DNA of 64,000 nucleotides from Spirosoma sp. (GCF_026391055.1 NZ_JAPLET010000019.1:248001-312000), one strand, 5' to 3'; counted from the first letter of the stretch, positions 35,773 through 44,774 are shown. Numbers and translations: made by a program. Notes: a model not told the origin generated them from the letters alone.

Positions 35773-37413
35773 TTAGATTTTTCTAGCCGTATTGATCACA
35801 TTGACGCCGTTGAAGCGAGCGGTGCTGCTGCCGTGCGAAACGGCGCTCGACTGTGAGGGTTGCCCTTTGCCATCGAAGAAGGAGCCGCCGAGCCGGTAAT
35901 CGCGTTCGTCGCAAACCTGCGCGCAGGAGTTCCAGAATTCTTGGGTGTTCGACTGGTAAGCCACATCTTTCAGCATACCCGCAATTTCACCATTCTTGAT
36001 TTCATAGAAGAGCTGTCCGCCAAACTGGAAGTTGTACCGCTGTTGGTCAATCGAGAACGATCCGTCGCCGATGATGTAGATGCCTTTTTTAACATCCTTA
36101 ATCATTTCCTGAACGGACAAAGGCGTTTTACCAGCCGCCAGCGACACGTTGGCCATGCGCTGAAACTGGACGGAACTCCAGCTGTCGGCATAGCAGCAAC
36201 CCTGCGATTCTTTCTCGCCGATGATGTGCACCTGATCACGGATGGCCTGATAGTTCACCAGCGTACCATCTTTTACCAGATCCCACTGCTTGGTTTTCAC
36301 TCCTTCGTCATCGTACCCAACGGCACCCAGCGACCCAACCTGGGTTTTATCAGCGATGAGGTTGACCTGCTTGCTGCCGTAATTGAAGTTCTTCGACTGC
36401 CATTTATCAAGCGTAGCGAAGCTCGTTCCAGCAAAGTTGGCTTCGTAGCCCAATACCCGGTCCAGCTCCAGCGGGTGACCGACGGATTCGTGGATAGTGA
36501 GCCACAGATGCGACGGGTCGAGGACGAGGTCGTACTTCCCGGCTTCTACCGACTTGGCTGCATGTTTGGCGCGGGCCTGTTTGGCGGCTGCCGTTACATC
36601 TTCCAGCATGTCGTAGCCTTTGTTATAGCGAGTGGTGATGCCCGTTACTTTATCGGCCGGGTTAACTTGCAGGTATTCGTAACCCATACCCATTGGTGAG
36701 CTAAGGGTGTTGCGCGTCTCAAATTTCCCCGTCTTGGGGTCGATGGCGGTAACGGTGAAGTTGGGCCAGATGCGGTGAATATCCTGATCGGCATAGGTAC
36801 CGTCGCTGGAAGCAAAATATTTCTGCTCGTTCACCATAAACATGACCGAATTCACGTAGTTCGCTCCGTTTTGCAGGGCCGCGCTGTTAACCGATAGCAG
36901 CAAATCAACCTTTTCTTTAATGGGCACTTCGAATGCGTTGCGCTTGATCGGCGCTTTCCACGATACTTCACCGTAGCCTTTCTGGGGAGCCAGTTGCACC
37001 GGCTCTTTCATAAGTCGGGCGTTGGCTTTAGCAATGGCTACCGCTTTCTCGGCGGCTTTAGCCATAGCAGCCTCGTTTTTGGCATCGACAACGGCGGCAA
37101 ATCCCCAGCAGCCATCGGCAATCACCCGAACGCCAACGCCATAGGATTCGGTATTGACGATGTTCTGTACTTTATCTTCGCGGGTAATCACGAACTGGTT
37201 CAGATAGCGGCCAATACGCACATCGGTATAGCTGGCACCTTTGCTCTTGGCCGCATTCAGGGCGGCATCGGCCAGGCGTTTTTTGACGGCTACGTCGATG
37301 CCGGGTTCAATGAGGGCCTCGGGGCTAACGGTTCGGGAAAAGGCCGGAAGACTGGGCAGCAGGATGCCCGCAGCACCCATGCCTATAAGTTGGTTGAAAT
37401 CTCGACGGTTCAT
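35773..37413 (-). CDS. Tat-exported TldD family metalloprotease (pair 1)
   Basis: 546 aa. N-terminal twin-arginine signal (MNRRDFNQLIGMGAAGILLP). TldD domain with zinc motif HESVGH (HExxxH, about 303-310) in SHLWLTIHESVGHPLELDRV, upstream YTDVRIGRYLNQFV, VGVRVIADGCWGFAAV, later DEGVKTKQWDLVKDGTLVNY and GCCYADSWSSVQFQRMANVS. TldD with TldE degrades or matures peptides such as microcin B17 in E. coli; the exported Bacteroidota forms have unknown substrates. Paralogue of the 39330-40988 gene with clear divergence, so not a recent copy. Confidence 0.92.
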   Translation of the reverse strand: MNRRDFNQLIGMGAAGILLPSLPAFSRTVSPEALIEPGIDVAVKKRLADAALNAAKSKGASYTDVRIGRYLNQFVITREDKVQNIVNTESYGVGVRVIADGCWGFAAVVDAKNEAAMAKAAEKAVAIAKANARLMKEPVQLAPQKGYGEVSWKAPIKRNAFEVPIKEKVDLLLSVNSAALQNGANYVNSVMFMVNEQKYFASSDGTYADQDIHRIWPNFTVTAIDPKTGKFETRNTLSSPMGMGYEYLQVNPADKVTGITTRYNKGYDMLEDVTAAAKQARAKHAAKSVEAGKYDLVLDPSHLWLTIHESVGHPLELDRVLGYEANFAGTSFATLDKWQSKNFNYGSKQVNLIADKTQVGSLGAVGYDDEGVKTKQWDLVKDGTLVNYQAIRDQVHIIGEKESQGCCYADSWSSVQFQRMANVSLAAGKTPLSVQEMIKDVKKGIYIIGDGSFSIDQQRYNFQFGGQLFYEIKNGEIAGMLKDVAYQSNTQEFWNSCAQVCDERDYRLGGSFFDGKGQPSQSSAVSHGSSTARFNGVNVINTARKI

Positions 37414-37429
37414 GTGTTTTTAGTTGGGT

Positions 37430-37867
37430 CACAGAGATGCACAAAGAGACACAGAGATTCACAGAGAAAAATTTGTAAATCGTTTGATGCCGTCGCGCAA
37501 CATCTTGACGCGAAAATTTATAAGTAAGCCTAAGCGGTAGTTGCCAAATTTTAGATAAGTCAGTAATTGGGCCATGTATAAGTCATTGAGATCTTCTACC
37601 GTTTTAAGGTCAATAACTAACTAATTCTCAACAAGCAAGTCTAGTCGATAGCCATGTTCCAATACAATATCCTCGTAAACAATTGACATTGGTTTTTCAC
37701 GCTCCACGTAGAGGCCAAGTGAATGAAGTTCGTAAAACAAACATTCCTGGTATGCCGATTCAAGTAGGCCGGGGCCAAGTGCCCGATGTACCTCAATAGC
37801 TTTTCCTGTGACGATTGTTGCTAGTTCATACTCCGTGTATCTCTGCGTACCTTGGTGCATCTCTGTG
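37430..37867. mobile_element. GxxExxY unit with 17-bp terminal inverted repeats
   Basis: 438-bp unit bounded by CACAGAGATGCACAAAG (37430-37446) and the inverted copy CTTGGTGCATCTCTGTG (37851-37867), 16 of 17 positions matching. It encloses only the GxxExxY gene, whose start codon lies inside the right repeat. It fits exactly in the TldE2/TldD1 gap (9 bp and 17 bp from the flanking genes). No transposase and no clear target duplication, so movement, if any, would need a helper in trans. Calling it mobile is inference. Confidence 0.5.
37459..37860 (-). pseudogene. GxxExxY family protein with an in-frame amber codon
   Basis: The family motif is present: GPGLLESAYQECLFYEL (GLLESAY), followed by VEREKPMSIVYEDIVLEHGY and RLDLLVEN. 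Then a TAG (37621-37623) interrupts, after which the same frame continues as a family C-terminus: LVIDLKTVEDLNDLYMAQLL, TYLKFGNYRLGLLINF, to TGA at 37459. Total 133 codons, the usual size, so a single base change (AAG, GAG or CAG to TAG) explains the break. A PD-(D/E)xK nuclease-like fold has been proposed for the family. The N-terminal residues MHQGTQRYTEYE are encoded by the flanking repeat. Confidence 0.75.
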
Positions 37868-37875
37868 GCAAAAAT

Positions 37876-39225
37876 TTACACAGCATCAGACAAACTCGTG
37901 AACGTGAAGTCCCGAATTTTCATGGGCGGTATAAGGTTGCCGCCGGCGCGGACGGGTTTGCCCAGCGCTTCGACGTTATTCAGCATGATTACCGGACTTT
38001 CGTTGAACCGGAAATTCTTGATCGGGAATTTGATCTGACCGTTTTCGATGTAGAACGTCCCATCACGAGTCAGGCCCGTATAGAGCTGGGTTTGTGGGTC
38101 AACGGCGCGGATGTACCAGAAACGTGTGACCAGAATGCCCTTGTCGGTGCTTTTGATCAGGTCGGCCAGCGATTGCGTACCGCCCAGCATAATGAAACCT
38201 CCCGGTGCCGGAACAGGCTGAACGCCCTTCTTATCGGCCCAGTAGCGCGAGTAGAACATATTCTTCACCACGCCCTTCTCAATCCAGGTTTGTTTCTGCT
38301 GAGGCAGGCCATCGCCACCACCGCCACCAAAACGGCCACCACCTCCTCCGCCAAAGGGCGAAAGGGGTAAATCGGTATTCATGGGATCGGAAATGAAGGT
38401 AACGCGCTCGTCAAATAGCTTCTCGTTTAGTCGGGTACCGCCCCCCTTTTTGCTCAGGAAACTACGCCCTTCGTCGGCCGAACGGGCGTCCATACTACGG
38501 ACCATGTTCTGCAGTAACTCAACGGAAGCGGTCGGTTCCAGAATAACGGTGTATTTACCCGGCTCCAGGGCTCTGGCATTGGCCGAAGCCATCGCTTTTT
38601 GCATGGCAATCTCGGTAGCGGCCTTCGTGCTGAGCTTGCTGACGTCGTTTACATCCGGGTTAGCATAGCCCGACCCCAAGCCATCGGCGGTACGGACGGT
38701 AATCGAGAAATCGACGCTGGTGGCCCGGTTGTAGCCGAACAGGCCTTTAGTATTCCCAATGGCCGAAAAACCGGTAGTGTCCTCCATGTACCCAGCGGCC
38801 GTTAGGTTTTTCTTGCGGCAGGGGTCAAGGCTATCGAAAGCGGCCTGTGCGCGGAAATCAGGCGTGATTTTCGCGGTACTTTCGGCATAGGTGCTGGTTT
38901 CCAAATACGTCTGAGGCCCCAGCATCGGCATATACTCCGGGTTTTCTGGGGCCAGTTTGGCGATTTCTTCGGCCCGGCGAACCGTCTTCTCGAGCGACGC
39001 ATCGTCAAACTCGTTGATGGTCGATGTACCGGACCGTTTTCCATAAACGGAGGTCACGGCCAGCGCCAGGTTGTCTGACTCACCGCTTGTCGAAACAGAG
39101 TTCCGGGCGTAGCGGATGTTGCCGGTACGGCCACCTGTCAGGCTGACGCTCATTTCATCCGACTTCGAGTAGCTCAGTACTTTATCAATTATCTTCTTTG
39201 CTTCTTCTTTGGTTAAGATTGCCAT
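37876..39225 (-). CDS. TldE/PmbA family protein (pair 2)
   Basis: 449 aa, no signal peptide. Same family as the 34323-35660 gene: NIRYARNSVSTSGESDNLAL, FDDASLEKTVRRAEEIAKLA, PGKYTVILEPTASVELLQNM, MDARSADEGRSFL, NFRFNESPVIMLNNVEALG. It carries a glycine-rich insert (PFGGGGGGRFGGGGGDG, about residue 290) that pair 1 replaces with a short PWSGDGQAQA. Starts 104 bp after TldD2. Likely forms a heterodimer with the Tat-exported TldD2. Confidence 0.9.
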   Translation of the reverse strand: MAILTKEEAKKIIDKVLSYSKSDEMSVSLTGGRTGNIRYARNSVSTSGESDNLALAVTSVYGKRSGTSTINEFDDASLEKTVRRAEEIAKLAPENPEYMPMLGPQTYLETSTYAESTAKITPDFRAQAAFDSLDPCRKKNLTAAGYMEDTTGFSAIGNTKGLFGYNRATSVDFSITVRTADGLGSGYANPDVNDVSKLSTKAATEIAMQKAMASANARALEPGKYTVILEPTASVELLQNMVRSMDARSADEGRSFLSKKGGGTRLNEKLFDERVTFISDPMNTDLPLSPFGGGGGGRFGGGGGDGLPQQKQTWIEKGVVKNMFYSRYWADKKGVQPVPAPGGFIMLGGTQSLADLIKSTDKGILVTRFWYIRAVDPQTQLYTGLTRDGTFYIENGQIKFPIKNFRFNESPVIMLNNVEALGKPVRAGGNLIPPMKIRDFTFTSLSDAV

Positions 39226-39329
39226 TATTTTAGTTCATTAAGTGTAGAAGTGGAGTAGTAAACCAGGAAAGCAGAGGCCCCTGTTGACGAACCTACTAAC
39301 TGCACTAGTTTACTAGTTTACCATTTTCA

Positions 39330-40988
39330 CTATATTTTCCGGCCTGTATTAATCACATTGACTCCGTTGAAGCGGGTAGTTGGACATCCGTGCGATACGG
39401 CACTTACCTGAGCAGGTTGCCCTTTACCATCGAAGAACGAACCGAATGTACGATAATCGTCCTGGTCGCAAAGCTGGGCACAGGAGTTCCAGAATTCCTG
39501 GGTGTTCGACTGGTAAGCCACATCGTCGAGCATACCCGCAATTTCGCCATTCTTGATTTCGTAGAAGAGCTGTCCACCAAACTGGAAATTATAGCGCTGC
39601 TGGTCAATGGAGTATGAGCCGCGTCCGATAATATAAATCCCTTTGTCGACCCCTTTGATCATATCAGAAACGGAGCGTTTTTCGGTACCTGCCTTCAGCG
39701 ATACGTTCGGCATCCGCTGGAACTGCACGGAGTCCCAATTGTCGGCGTAGCAGCAGCCATTGGATTCTTTTTCGCCCAGAATGGCCACCTGATCGCGGAT
39801 AGCCTGGTAGTTGACCAGAATGCCGTCCTTGATCAAATCCCACTGTTTGCAAGGAACGCCTTCGTCGTCATAACCAACGGTGCCGAGGGTGTGAGGCTGA
39901 GTCTTATCGGCAACGATGTTGACCAGTTTGCTGCCGTAGTTGAAGGATTTGGTTTTCCACTTGTCCAGTGTAGCAAAGCTGGTGCCGGCGTAGTTGGCTT
40001 CATAACCCAATACCCGGTCGAGTTCGGTGGGGTGACCAACAGATTCGTGTATGGTCAGGCCGAGGTGGTTGGGATCTAAAACAAGGTCGTACTTACCCGG
40101 CTGTACCGTCTTGGCGGTTAATTTCTCTTTTGCCTGTTTTGCGGCCAGAATCGCATCTTCCAGCATATCGTACGAATTCCGATAACCGACGAGTCCGTTT
40201 GGTGCTTTGATTTTTTCAGAAGCCAGCCCATCCAGATATTCATAGCCCATGCCCATGGGCGAACTCAGGGCGTCTCGGGTTTTAAATTTACCGATGGCCC
40301 GATCAACGGCTGATACCGTGAACGTTGGCCAGATACGGTGCACATCCTGGTCGATGTACGACCCATCCGTTGAGGCAAAGTACTTCTGCTCGTTTACGAA
40401 GAACAAGTTGGACGTAACGAACGCTGCCCCGTTTTTTATCGCTTCGCCGTTCACGTTCATCAGTAGATCAATTTTCTGCTGAACCGGAATTTCGAAGGCG
40501 TTTTTCTTAATGGGCGTTTTCCAGACGACTTCTCCAACCCCCTTCTGGGGAGCTAGCTGCACAGGTTCGGACTGGAGTTTGGCGTTGGCTTTGGCGATGG
40601 CTACGGCCGTTTCGGCACATTTGGCAATGCCATCGGGCGTTACGTTGCTGGTAGCCGAAAAGCCCCAGGTGCCGTTGGCAATTACCCGAATACCAACCCC
40701 GAAAGACTCCGCGTTGGAAATGTTCTGAACTTGTTTTTCCCTGGTGAAGACGAACTGTTGAAGGTAGCGGCCAATGCGAACATCGGTGTAGGTAGCACCT
40801 TTACTTTTGGCGGCATTGAGGGCAATATCCGCTAATCGTTTCTTGGCCGCCGTGTCGATGCCTACGCCCCGGCCACTTGCCTCAAGTAAATACTCCGCCG
40901 ATACGGAATTGCCGAGGACCGGAACACCAGCCGCTAACAGACTGCCAACACCCAGGCCAGACAATTGAATAAAGTCTCGTCTTTGCAT
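39330..40988 (-). CDS. Tat-exported TldD family metalloprotease (pair 2)
   Basis: 552 aa. Twin-arginine-type signal (MQRRDFIQLSGLGVGSLLAA). Zinc motif HESVGH at about 309-314 in NHLGLTIHESVGHPTELDRV, with YTDVRIGRYLQQFV upstream and GCCYADNWDSVQFQRMPNVS downstream. Closely related to TldD1 across the whole length. First gene of the four-gene tandem run (TldD2, TldE2, TldD1, TldE1), with about 320 bp of non-coding DNA upstream that should hold the promoter. Confidence 0.92.
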   Translation of the reverse strand: MQRRDFIQLSGLGVGSLLAAGVPVLGNSVSAEYLLEASGRGVGIDTAAKKRLADIALNAAKSKGATYTDVRIGRYLQQFVFTREKQVQNISNAESFGVGIRVIANGTWGFSATSNVTPDGIAKCAETAVAIAKANAKLQSEPVQLAPQKGVGEVVWKTPIKKNAFEIPVQQKIDLLMNVNGEAIKNGAAFVTSNLFFVNEQKYFASTDGSYIDQDVHRIWPTFTVSAVDRAIGKFKTRDALSSPMGMGYEYLDGLASEKIKAPNGLVGYRNSYDMLEDAILAAKQAKEKLTAKTVQPGKYDLVLDPNHLGLTIHESVGHPTELDRVLGYEANYAGTSFATLDKWKTKSFNYGSKLVNIVADKTQPHTLGTVGYDDEGVPCKQWDLIKDGILVNYQAIRDQVAILGEKESNGCCYADNWDSVQFQRMPNVSLKAGTEKRSVSDMIKGVDKGIYIIGRGSYSIDQQRYNFQFGGQLFYEIKNGEIAGMLDDVAYQSNTQEFWNSCAQLCDQDDYRTFGSFFDGKGQPAQVSAVSHGCPTTRFNGVNVINTGRKI

Positions 40989-41309
40989 GTATAAAGAGAA
41001 TGATTGTTGATGGTTGAGCCTACGTAGTAGCCCGGAAAAAGCACGAATATGGCTAAAAAAGGCGAACCGATTAATAAAGAAGTTTCATTTTGTGACGAAC
41101 GGTAAGTCTATACTCTCTGGAAATCCCCAATATTATTCCGTATAATTGCTTATAGACAGTTAATATCTGTTTTAAGGTTTGTCTCTACGTAAGTTACAAC
41201 AACTGATTCGATGGCATTAGACCTCTAACAAGTTCGGGCGTAGTTAAACGAAATGTGCCGGGACCGGTTAAGAACCAGCCTCGGCACAATTGATGTAGAA
41301 AGTAATTGG
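40989..41309. other. Intergenic region between the ATP-grasp and TldD2 genes
   Basis: No gene seen. It should contain the TldD2 promoter on the minus strand; no clear TTTG/TAnnTTTG pair was found. It ends with the hairpin at 41254-41288 that closes the ATP-grasp gene. Confidence 0.5.
41254..41288 (-). terminator. Terminator of the ATP-grasp gene
   Basis: TGTGCCG (41254-41260) pairs with CGGCACA (41282-41288), with an inner GGTT/AACC stem. It lies about 20 bp after the minus-strand stop codon at 41310. Confidence 0.6.
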
Positions 41310-42401
41310 TTATTTCTTTGCCTTTTTAGGCTTGTCGTCGTCTTCTTTTGCGGCTTTCTTGGGCTTCTCCTTTTTCGATTCCTTCTCCGCTTTAGGCTCT
41401 TCGTTTGTTTTCTGCCCCTTCAACGATTTTACTTCGCTAACAGGTTCAGCAGGCTGCTGCATCACTGAATTACGCACAAACGAACCCCAGGTCAGATTAT
41501 CCTGACCTTTCTTGACTCGTTTGGCTCGTTCAATGGCCATGTTTGCAGCGGCTTCAACCACCCATTCGAAATTTTCCTGACCTACTGAATGAATATCGGC
41601 ATCGGGAGCCGGGTTGCAAAAGTCAATGGCGATGGGGATACCATCACGCACGGCAAACTCAACCGTGTTAAAATCGTAACCCAGACCGTGGTTCAATTTC
41701 AGCACATAGTCGGTCATGGTTTCCAGTAATTTTTTACCAGCGTCGCCGGTGGTTTTCATTTCGGCTGCATAACGCAGGTGGTGCGGATTCCGCGGCTCAT
41801 AGGGCATGATGCGTACATCTTTACCACCAATGCAGTAACAGCGGAAATAGTCGGTGAAGTCAATCGCTTCCTGATAGAGCATGACCAGTTGGCCGGTTTC
41901 GTCGTAAGCTTTGAACATCTGCTCCGGATTATCGACTTTATATACGCTCTTCCAGCCCCCACCGGCATGCGGTTTCATAAAGGCTGGGAAGCCGATGTGA
42001 TTGAAAATGCCTTCCCAGTTCATGTGCTTTAGGTTGCGAAATGAATTATGATTGGTATCGTCCGGGCGTTCTTTGGAAGGTAATAGGATGGTTTTAGGAA
42101 CCGGAACCCCTAATTTAACCGCCAGCGCATTGTTAAAAAACTTCTCGTCGGCACTCCACCAAAATGGGTTGTTGACAACGGCTGTTCCCGTGAGGGCTGC
42201 GTTTTTTAGAAATGCTTTGTAAAAAGGAACATCCTGAGAAATCCGGTCAATAATCACCGCATATTCGGTTGGTACACTTTGCTCAACCTGATCAATACTG
42301 ACAAACTCGGCTGGGAACTGGCTTTGTTTTTCATTAACACGGTCGACAAATGCCTGTGGAAAGGTGTTCTCCTGGCCGAATAAAATTCCTATTCGATTCA
42401 T
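41310..42401 (-). CDS. RimK-like ATP-grasp ligase with Lys-rich tail
   Basis: 363 aa, cytoplasmic. ATP-grasp core (about 80-310): FNNALAVKLGVPVPKTILLP, FPAFMKPHAGGGWKSVYKV (ATP-binding loop), YFRCYCIGGKDVRIMPYEPR, and DFNTVEFAVRDGIPIAIDFC with the acidic metal ligand, followed by NPAPDADIHS. The C-terminal 45 residues are a low-complexity Lys/Glu tail (ESKKEKPKKAAKEDDDKPKK). The substrate is unknown. It may belong functionally with the GCS2/amidotransferase cluster at 20.6-23.9 kb and the esterase next door (inference). Confidence 0.85.
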   Translation of the reverse strand: MNRIGILFGQENTFPQAFVDRVNEKQSQFPAEFVSIDQVEQSVPTEYAVIIDRISQDVPFYKAFLKNAALTGTAVVNNPFWWSADEKFFNNALAVKLGVPVPKTILLPSKERPDDTNHNSFRNLKHMNWEGIFNHIGFPAFMKPHAGGGWKSVYKVDNPEQMFKAYDETGQLVMLYQEAIDFTDYFRCYCIGGKDVRIMPYEPRNPHHLRYAAEMKTTGDAGKKLLETMTDYVLKLNHGLGYDFNTVEFAVRDGIPIAIDFCNPAPDADIHSVGQENFEWVVEAAANMAIERAKRVKKGQDNLTWGSFVRNSVMQQPAEPVSEVKSLKGQKTNEEPKAEKESKKEKPKKAAKEDDDKPKKAKK

Positions 42402-43051
42402 AAAGCTGATGGTTAATTAGTTGTTTCTGAAAGTAAACTATACTGGGATGATGTTAGCACAATAAGTTGGCTCTTTGCCAATCCTGTGCGGGTAAATGTA
42501 AGAAAAAAAAAACCGGCTTTATGACCTGGCTCTACGGTTGTTATCCTGTATAAGCGGACAGTTCACTACCGATGTTTCGGTGATAATAACACTCATTTCA
42601 AGCATTAATTGACTTATTAGGTAGTGAAACGCGTGCGTAAATTGATTACTCAAAAATAATATAGTAACGAGCTTTAATTTCTTTTTAATGTGTTTATAAT
42701 TTATTTTATTTGCTTACTCTCAGGTCTAACTCCCTAATCAATAATGAAATACAATTTCAATTCCTCCACCCCAGCTAAGTCAAAAAATGGCAACCTATTA
42801 ATAAGTTCGATAAGTATTGCTTTGTTAGCGTTAATGGTTTTTCTGTTCGGAATTAATTTTTTAATCAAGTTTGGAGTGGCGCTTATAGCTGTAATTATGG
42901 TTGTTTCTGCCGCACTTTTGGTGAGATCGTTATTCTGACACCGCATTGTCAATCATCCCGGAGCTATTTAAAACAGGTTCAGTAATGCTCTGACCTAAAC
43001 CGAGGGTGAGTTGTAAGTATCAATCCTGCAAGACCACTTATGATGGGGCGC
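42402..43051. other. AT-rich intergenic region with one small ORF
   Basis: AT-rich, with the ATP-grasp promoter region on the left. Apart from the 64-codon membrane ORF listed separately, I see no gene and no long repeat. Confidence 0.45.
42744..42938 (+). CDS. Possible small membrane protein
   Basis: 64 aa. After a polar start (KYNFNSSTPAKSKNGN), two nearly continuous hydrophobic segments (LISSISIALLALMVFLFGI and FGVALIAVIMVVSAALLV), an organised two-TM pattern unlikely by chance alone. ATG start. No family recognised, and an overlapping minus-strand frame of similar length exists, so confidence is moderate. Confidence 0.45.
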   Translation: MKYNFNSSTPAKSKNGNLLISSISIALLALMVFLFGINFLIKFGVALIAVIMVVSAALLVRSLF

Positions 43052-43756
43052 TTAGATCATGCTCAGATAACGTGGAAATTGATCTTTCCAGACGGGCCAG
43101 TCATGGTTGCCCCAAGGTGTTACGTCGAGTTTATGGCGGATGTTCTTACGGCTTAAAATACTCGACATCTGATAATTATCATCTTTGCAAAAATCATACT
43201 CCGACGTGCCCAGTACGATGTTCATGTTGTATAACTCATTGTTTTGGGCATTGGGCATAAAGTCGGGTGGATTGTTGAAGTATACATTATCATCGTAGTA
43301 CCCACCCAAAAACGATCGAATGTTGAACGCTGCGCCCATGGTAAGCAGATGGCCTACCTGCTCGGGATGCCGGAAGGCAAAATTCAACGCATGGTAACCC
43401 CCAAAGGAAGCTCCCGATACGCCGACTTTCTGAACATTGCACTCCCGCTGAATACCCGGAACCAGTTCTTCGTGCAGAAAACGATCGTATAAAACATGGT
43501 TCCAGATTCGGGCACCGGGATGCAGGTGTTTGGCGTACCAACTGTCGCGGTCGATGCTGTCTATACAGTACAATTTAATTTTTCCTGTTTCAACAAACCA
43601 CCGGGCAGTTTCGGTCAGGCCAAAATCTTTGTACTCATAATAATGACCCATTGAGGTCGGAAAAAGAACCACCGGATAGCCCCAGTTTCCATAAACCAGC
43701 ATCTCGATATCGCGGCCCAGATGGTGCGAGTACCATTTACGATAATCTTCCTGCAC
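43052..43756 (-). CDS. Alpha/beta-hydrolase (esterase family, COG4947-like)
   Basis: 234 aa, no signal peptide. Nucleophile elbow GVSGASFGGYHALNF (GASFG), early strand MLVYGNWGYPVVLFPTSMG, and catalytic-His region TPWGNHDWPVWKDQF at the end, with Asp probably in GTSEYDFCKDDNYQ. Start GTG at 43756. I recall relatives beside ATP-grasp ligases and GCS2 genes in other bacteria, which matters because an ATP-grasp gene lies 650 bp away. It may hydrolyse an ester or amide made by that system; this is a hypothesis. Confidence 0.83.
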   Translation of the reverse strand: MQEDYRKWYSHHLGRDIEMLVYGNWGYPVVLFPTSMGHYYEYKDFGLTETARWFVETGKIKLYCIDSIDRDSWYAKHLHPGARIWNHVLYDRFLHEELVPGIQRECNVQKVGVSGASFGGYHALNFAFRHPEQVGHLLTMGAAFNIRSFLGGYYDDNVYFNNPPDFMPNAQNNELYNMNIVLGTSEYDFCKDDNYQMSSILSRKNIRHKLDVTPWGNHDWPVWKDQFPRYLSMI

Positions 43757-43901
43757 GATTGTATCTATTTGTTGAGGAGGTACTAAAATCGGATGAAAAT
43801 AGACGAAATAGCTGGTACGGACAAAAAATGGCCTGGAATGAGCTGAAAAAATCTCAATTTTGCACCTTGTGATTTTACTTTTTCTGACTTTTCTGGCGCT
43901 T

Positions 43902-44741
43902 ATGGCTGATCATCTACCGGCCTTCAACCACATCGAACCCGGCATCGTAACGGTTCGGCGCGATGATTCTCTGCATTCTGTTCCCCTTAATCGAACAGTT
44001 CATTTAACGATTGTTCTGCCACCCGATTATCAACAGTCGACCGGGGCGTACCCTGTTTTGTATCTAAATGATGGACAGGATTTGCCGCGCCTGAAAATGA
44101 CGGCTGTGCTCGATTCGCTGTATCAGAATAACAGTATACGGCCGTTCGTTCTCGTTGCCATTCACGCCGGTGACCGGATTCAGGAATACGGCACCGCTGC
44201 GCAAGCTGATTATCTACACCGGGGCAGTAAAGCAGGATTGTACACCGATTTTGTCCTGACAGAATTGCTGCCTTACATTAAAAAACAGTACCGGGTAAGT
44301 AGTGAACCGAGCCAGTCGGTATTTGCCGGGTTTTCGCTGGGGGGCTTGTCGGCTTTCGATATCGTGTTTCATCATCCCGAGCGATTTAGCCGGGCCGGGG
44401 TTTTTTCGGGGTCGTTCTGGTGGCGTAGTAAAAGTACGGCTGATGGATACCGGGATGAGACCGATCGCATCATGCACAACCTTGTTCGAAAAGGACGTTA
44501 CACCCATCACCTCCAGTTCTGGTTTGAAACCGGTACTGAAGATGAAACCAGCGACCGAAACAATAATGGGATTATTGATGCTATTGATGACACGATCGAC
44601 CTTATTGATGAGTTGGTCAGGAAAGGATACGACCGGAGTAAAGACATTCGGTATGTGGAAATAAACGGGGGAAAGCATAATCAGGAAACATGGAGTGAAA
44701 TTATGCCTGATTTCCTGACTTGGGCATTTCCCCATAAGTAG
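43902..44741 (+). CDS. Esterase-like alpha/beta hydrolase (PF00756 type)
   Basis: 279 aa from ATG 43902 (MADHLPAFNHIEPGIVTVRR); TTG 43860 or GTG 43869 would add a short hydrophobic leader, so export is uncertain. Esterase D/enterochelin-esterase fold: HLTIVLPPDYQQSTGAYPVL, YLNDGQDLPRL, nucleophile Ser in VFAGFSLGGLSAFDI (GFSLGG), Asp/Glu in FETGTEDETSDRNNNG, and a late His in NGGKHNQETWSEIMP. The GH16 gene follows by 33 bp, so the two probably form an operon. Confidence 0.85.
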   Translation: MADHLPAFNHIEPGIVTVRRDDSLHSVPLNRTVHLTIVLPPDYQQSTGAYPVLYLNDGQDLPRLKMTAVLDSLYQNNSIRPFVLVAIHAGDRIQEYGTAAQADYLHRGSKAGLYTDFVLTELLPYIKKQYRVSSEPSQSVFAGFSLGGLSAFDIVFHHPERFSRAGVFSGSFWWRSKSTADGYRDETDRIMHNLVRKGRYTHHLQFWFETGTEDETSDRNNNGIIDAIDDTIDLIDELVRKGYDRSKDIRYVEINGGKHNQETWSEIMPDFLTWAFPHK

Positions 44742-44774
44742 TTGATAGAGATAAACCAAAATATACCTGAACCT

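Noticed and set aside
35860-36699. 279-codon plus-strand ORF inside TldD1
   Set aside because: Exact antisense of the TldD domain; the minus-strand product has the zinc motif and Tat signal, so this frame is a shadow.
36994-37527. 177-codon plus-strand ORF over the TldD1 N-terminus
   Set aside because: Antisense shadow; repetitive Gly/Ala/Asn pattern only and no domain.
34323-40988. Tandem tld pairs as an assembly duplication
   Set aside because: The two TldD and two TldE sequences differ throughout and pair 2 has a specific glycine insert, so they are true paralogues.
42734-42952. 72-codon minus-strand ORF opposite the small two-TM ORF
   Set aside because: No signal, TM pattern or family; the plus-strand frame has two organised hydrophobic segments, so it is preferred.
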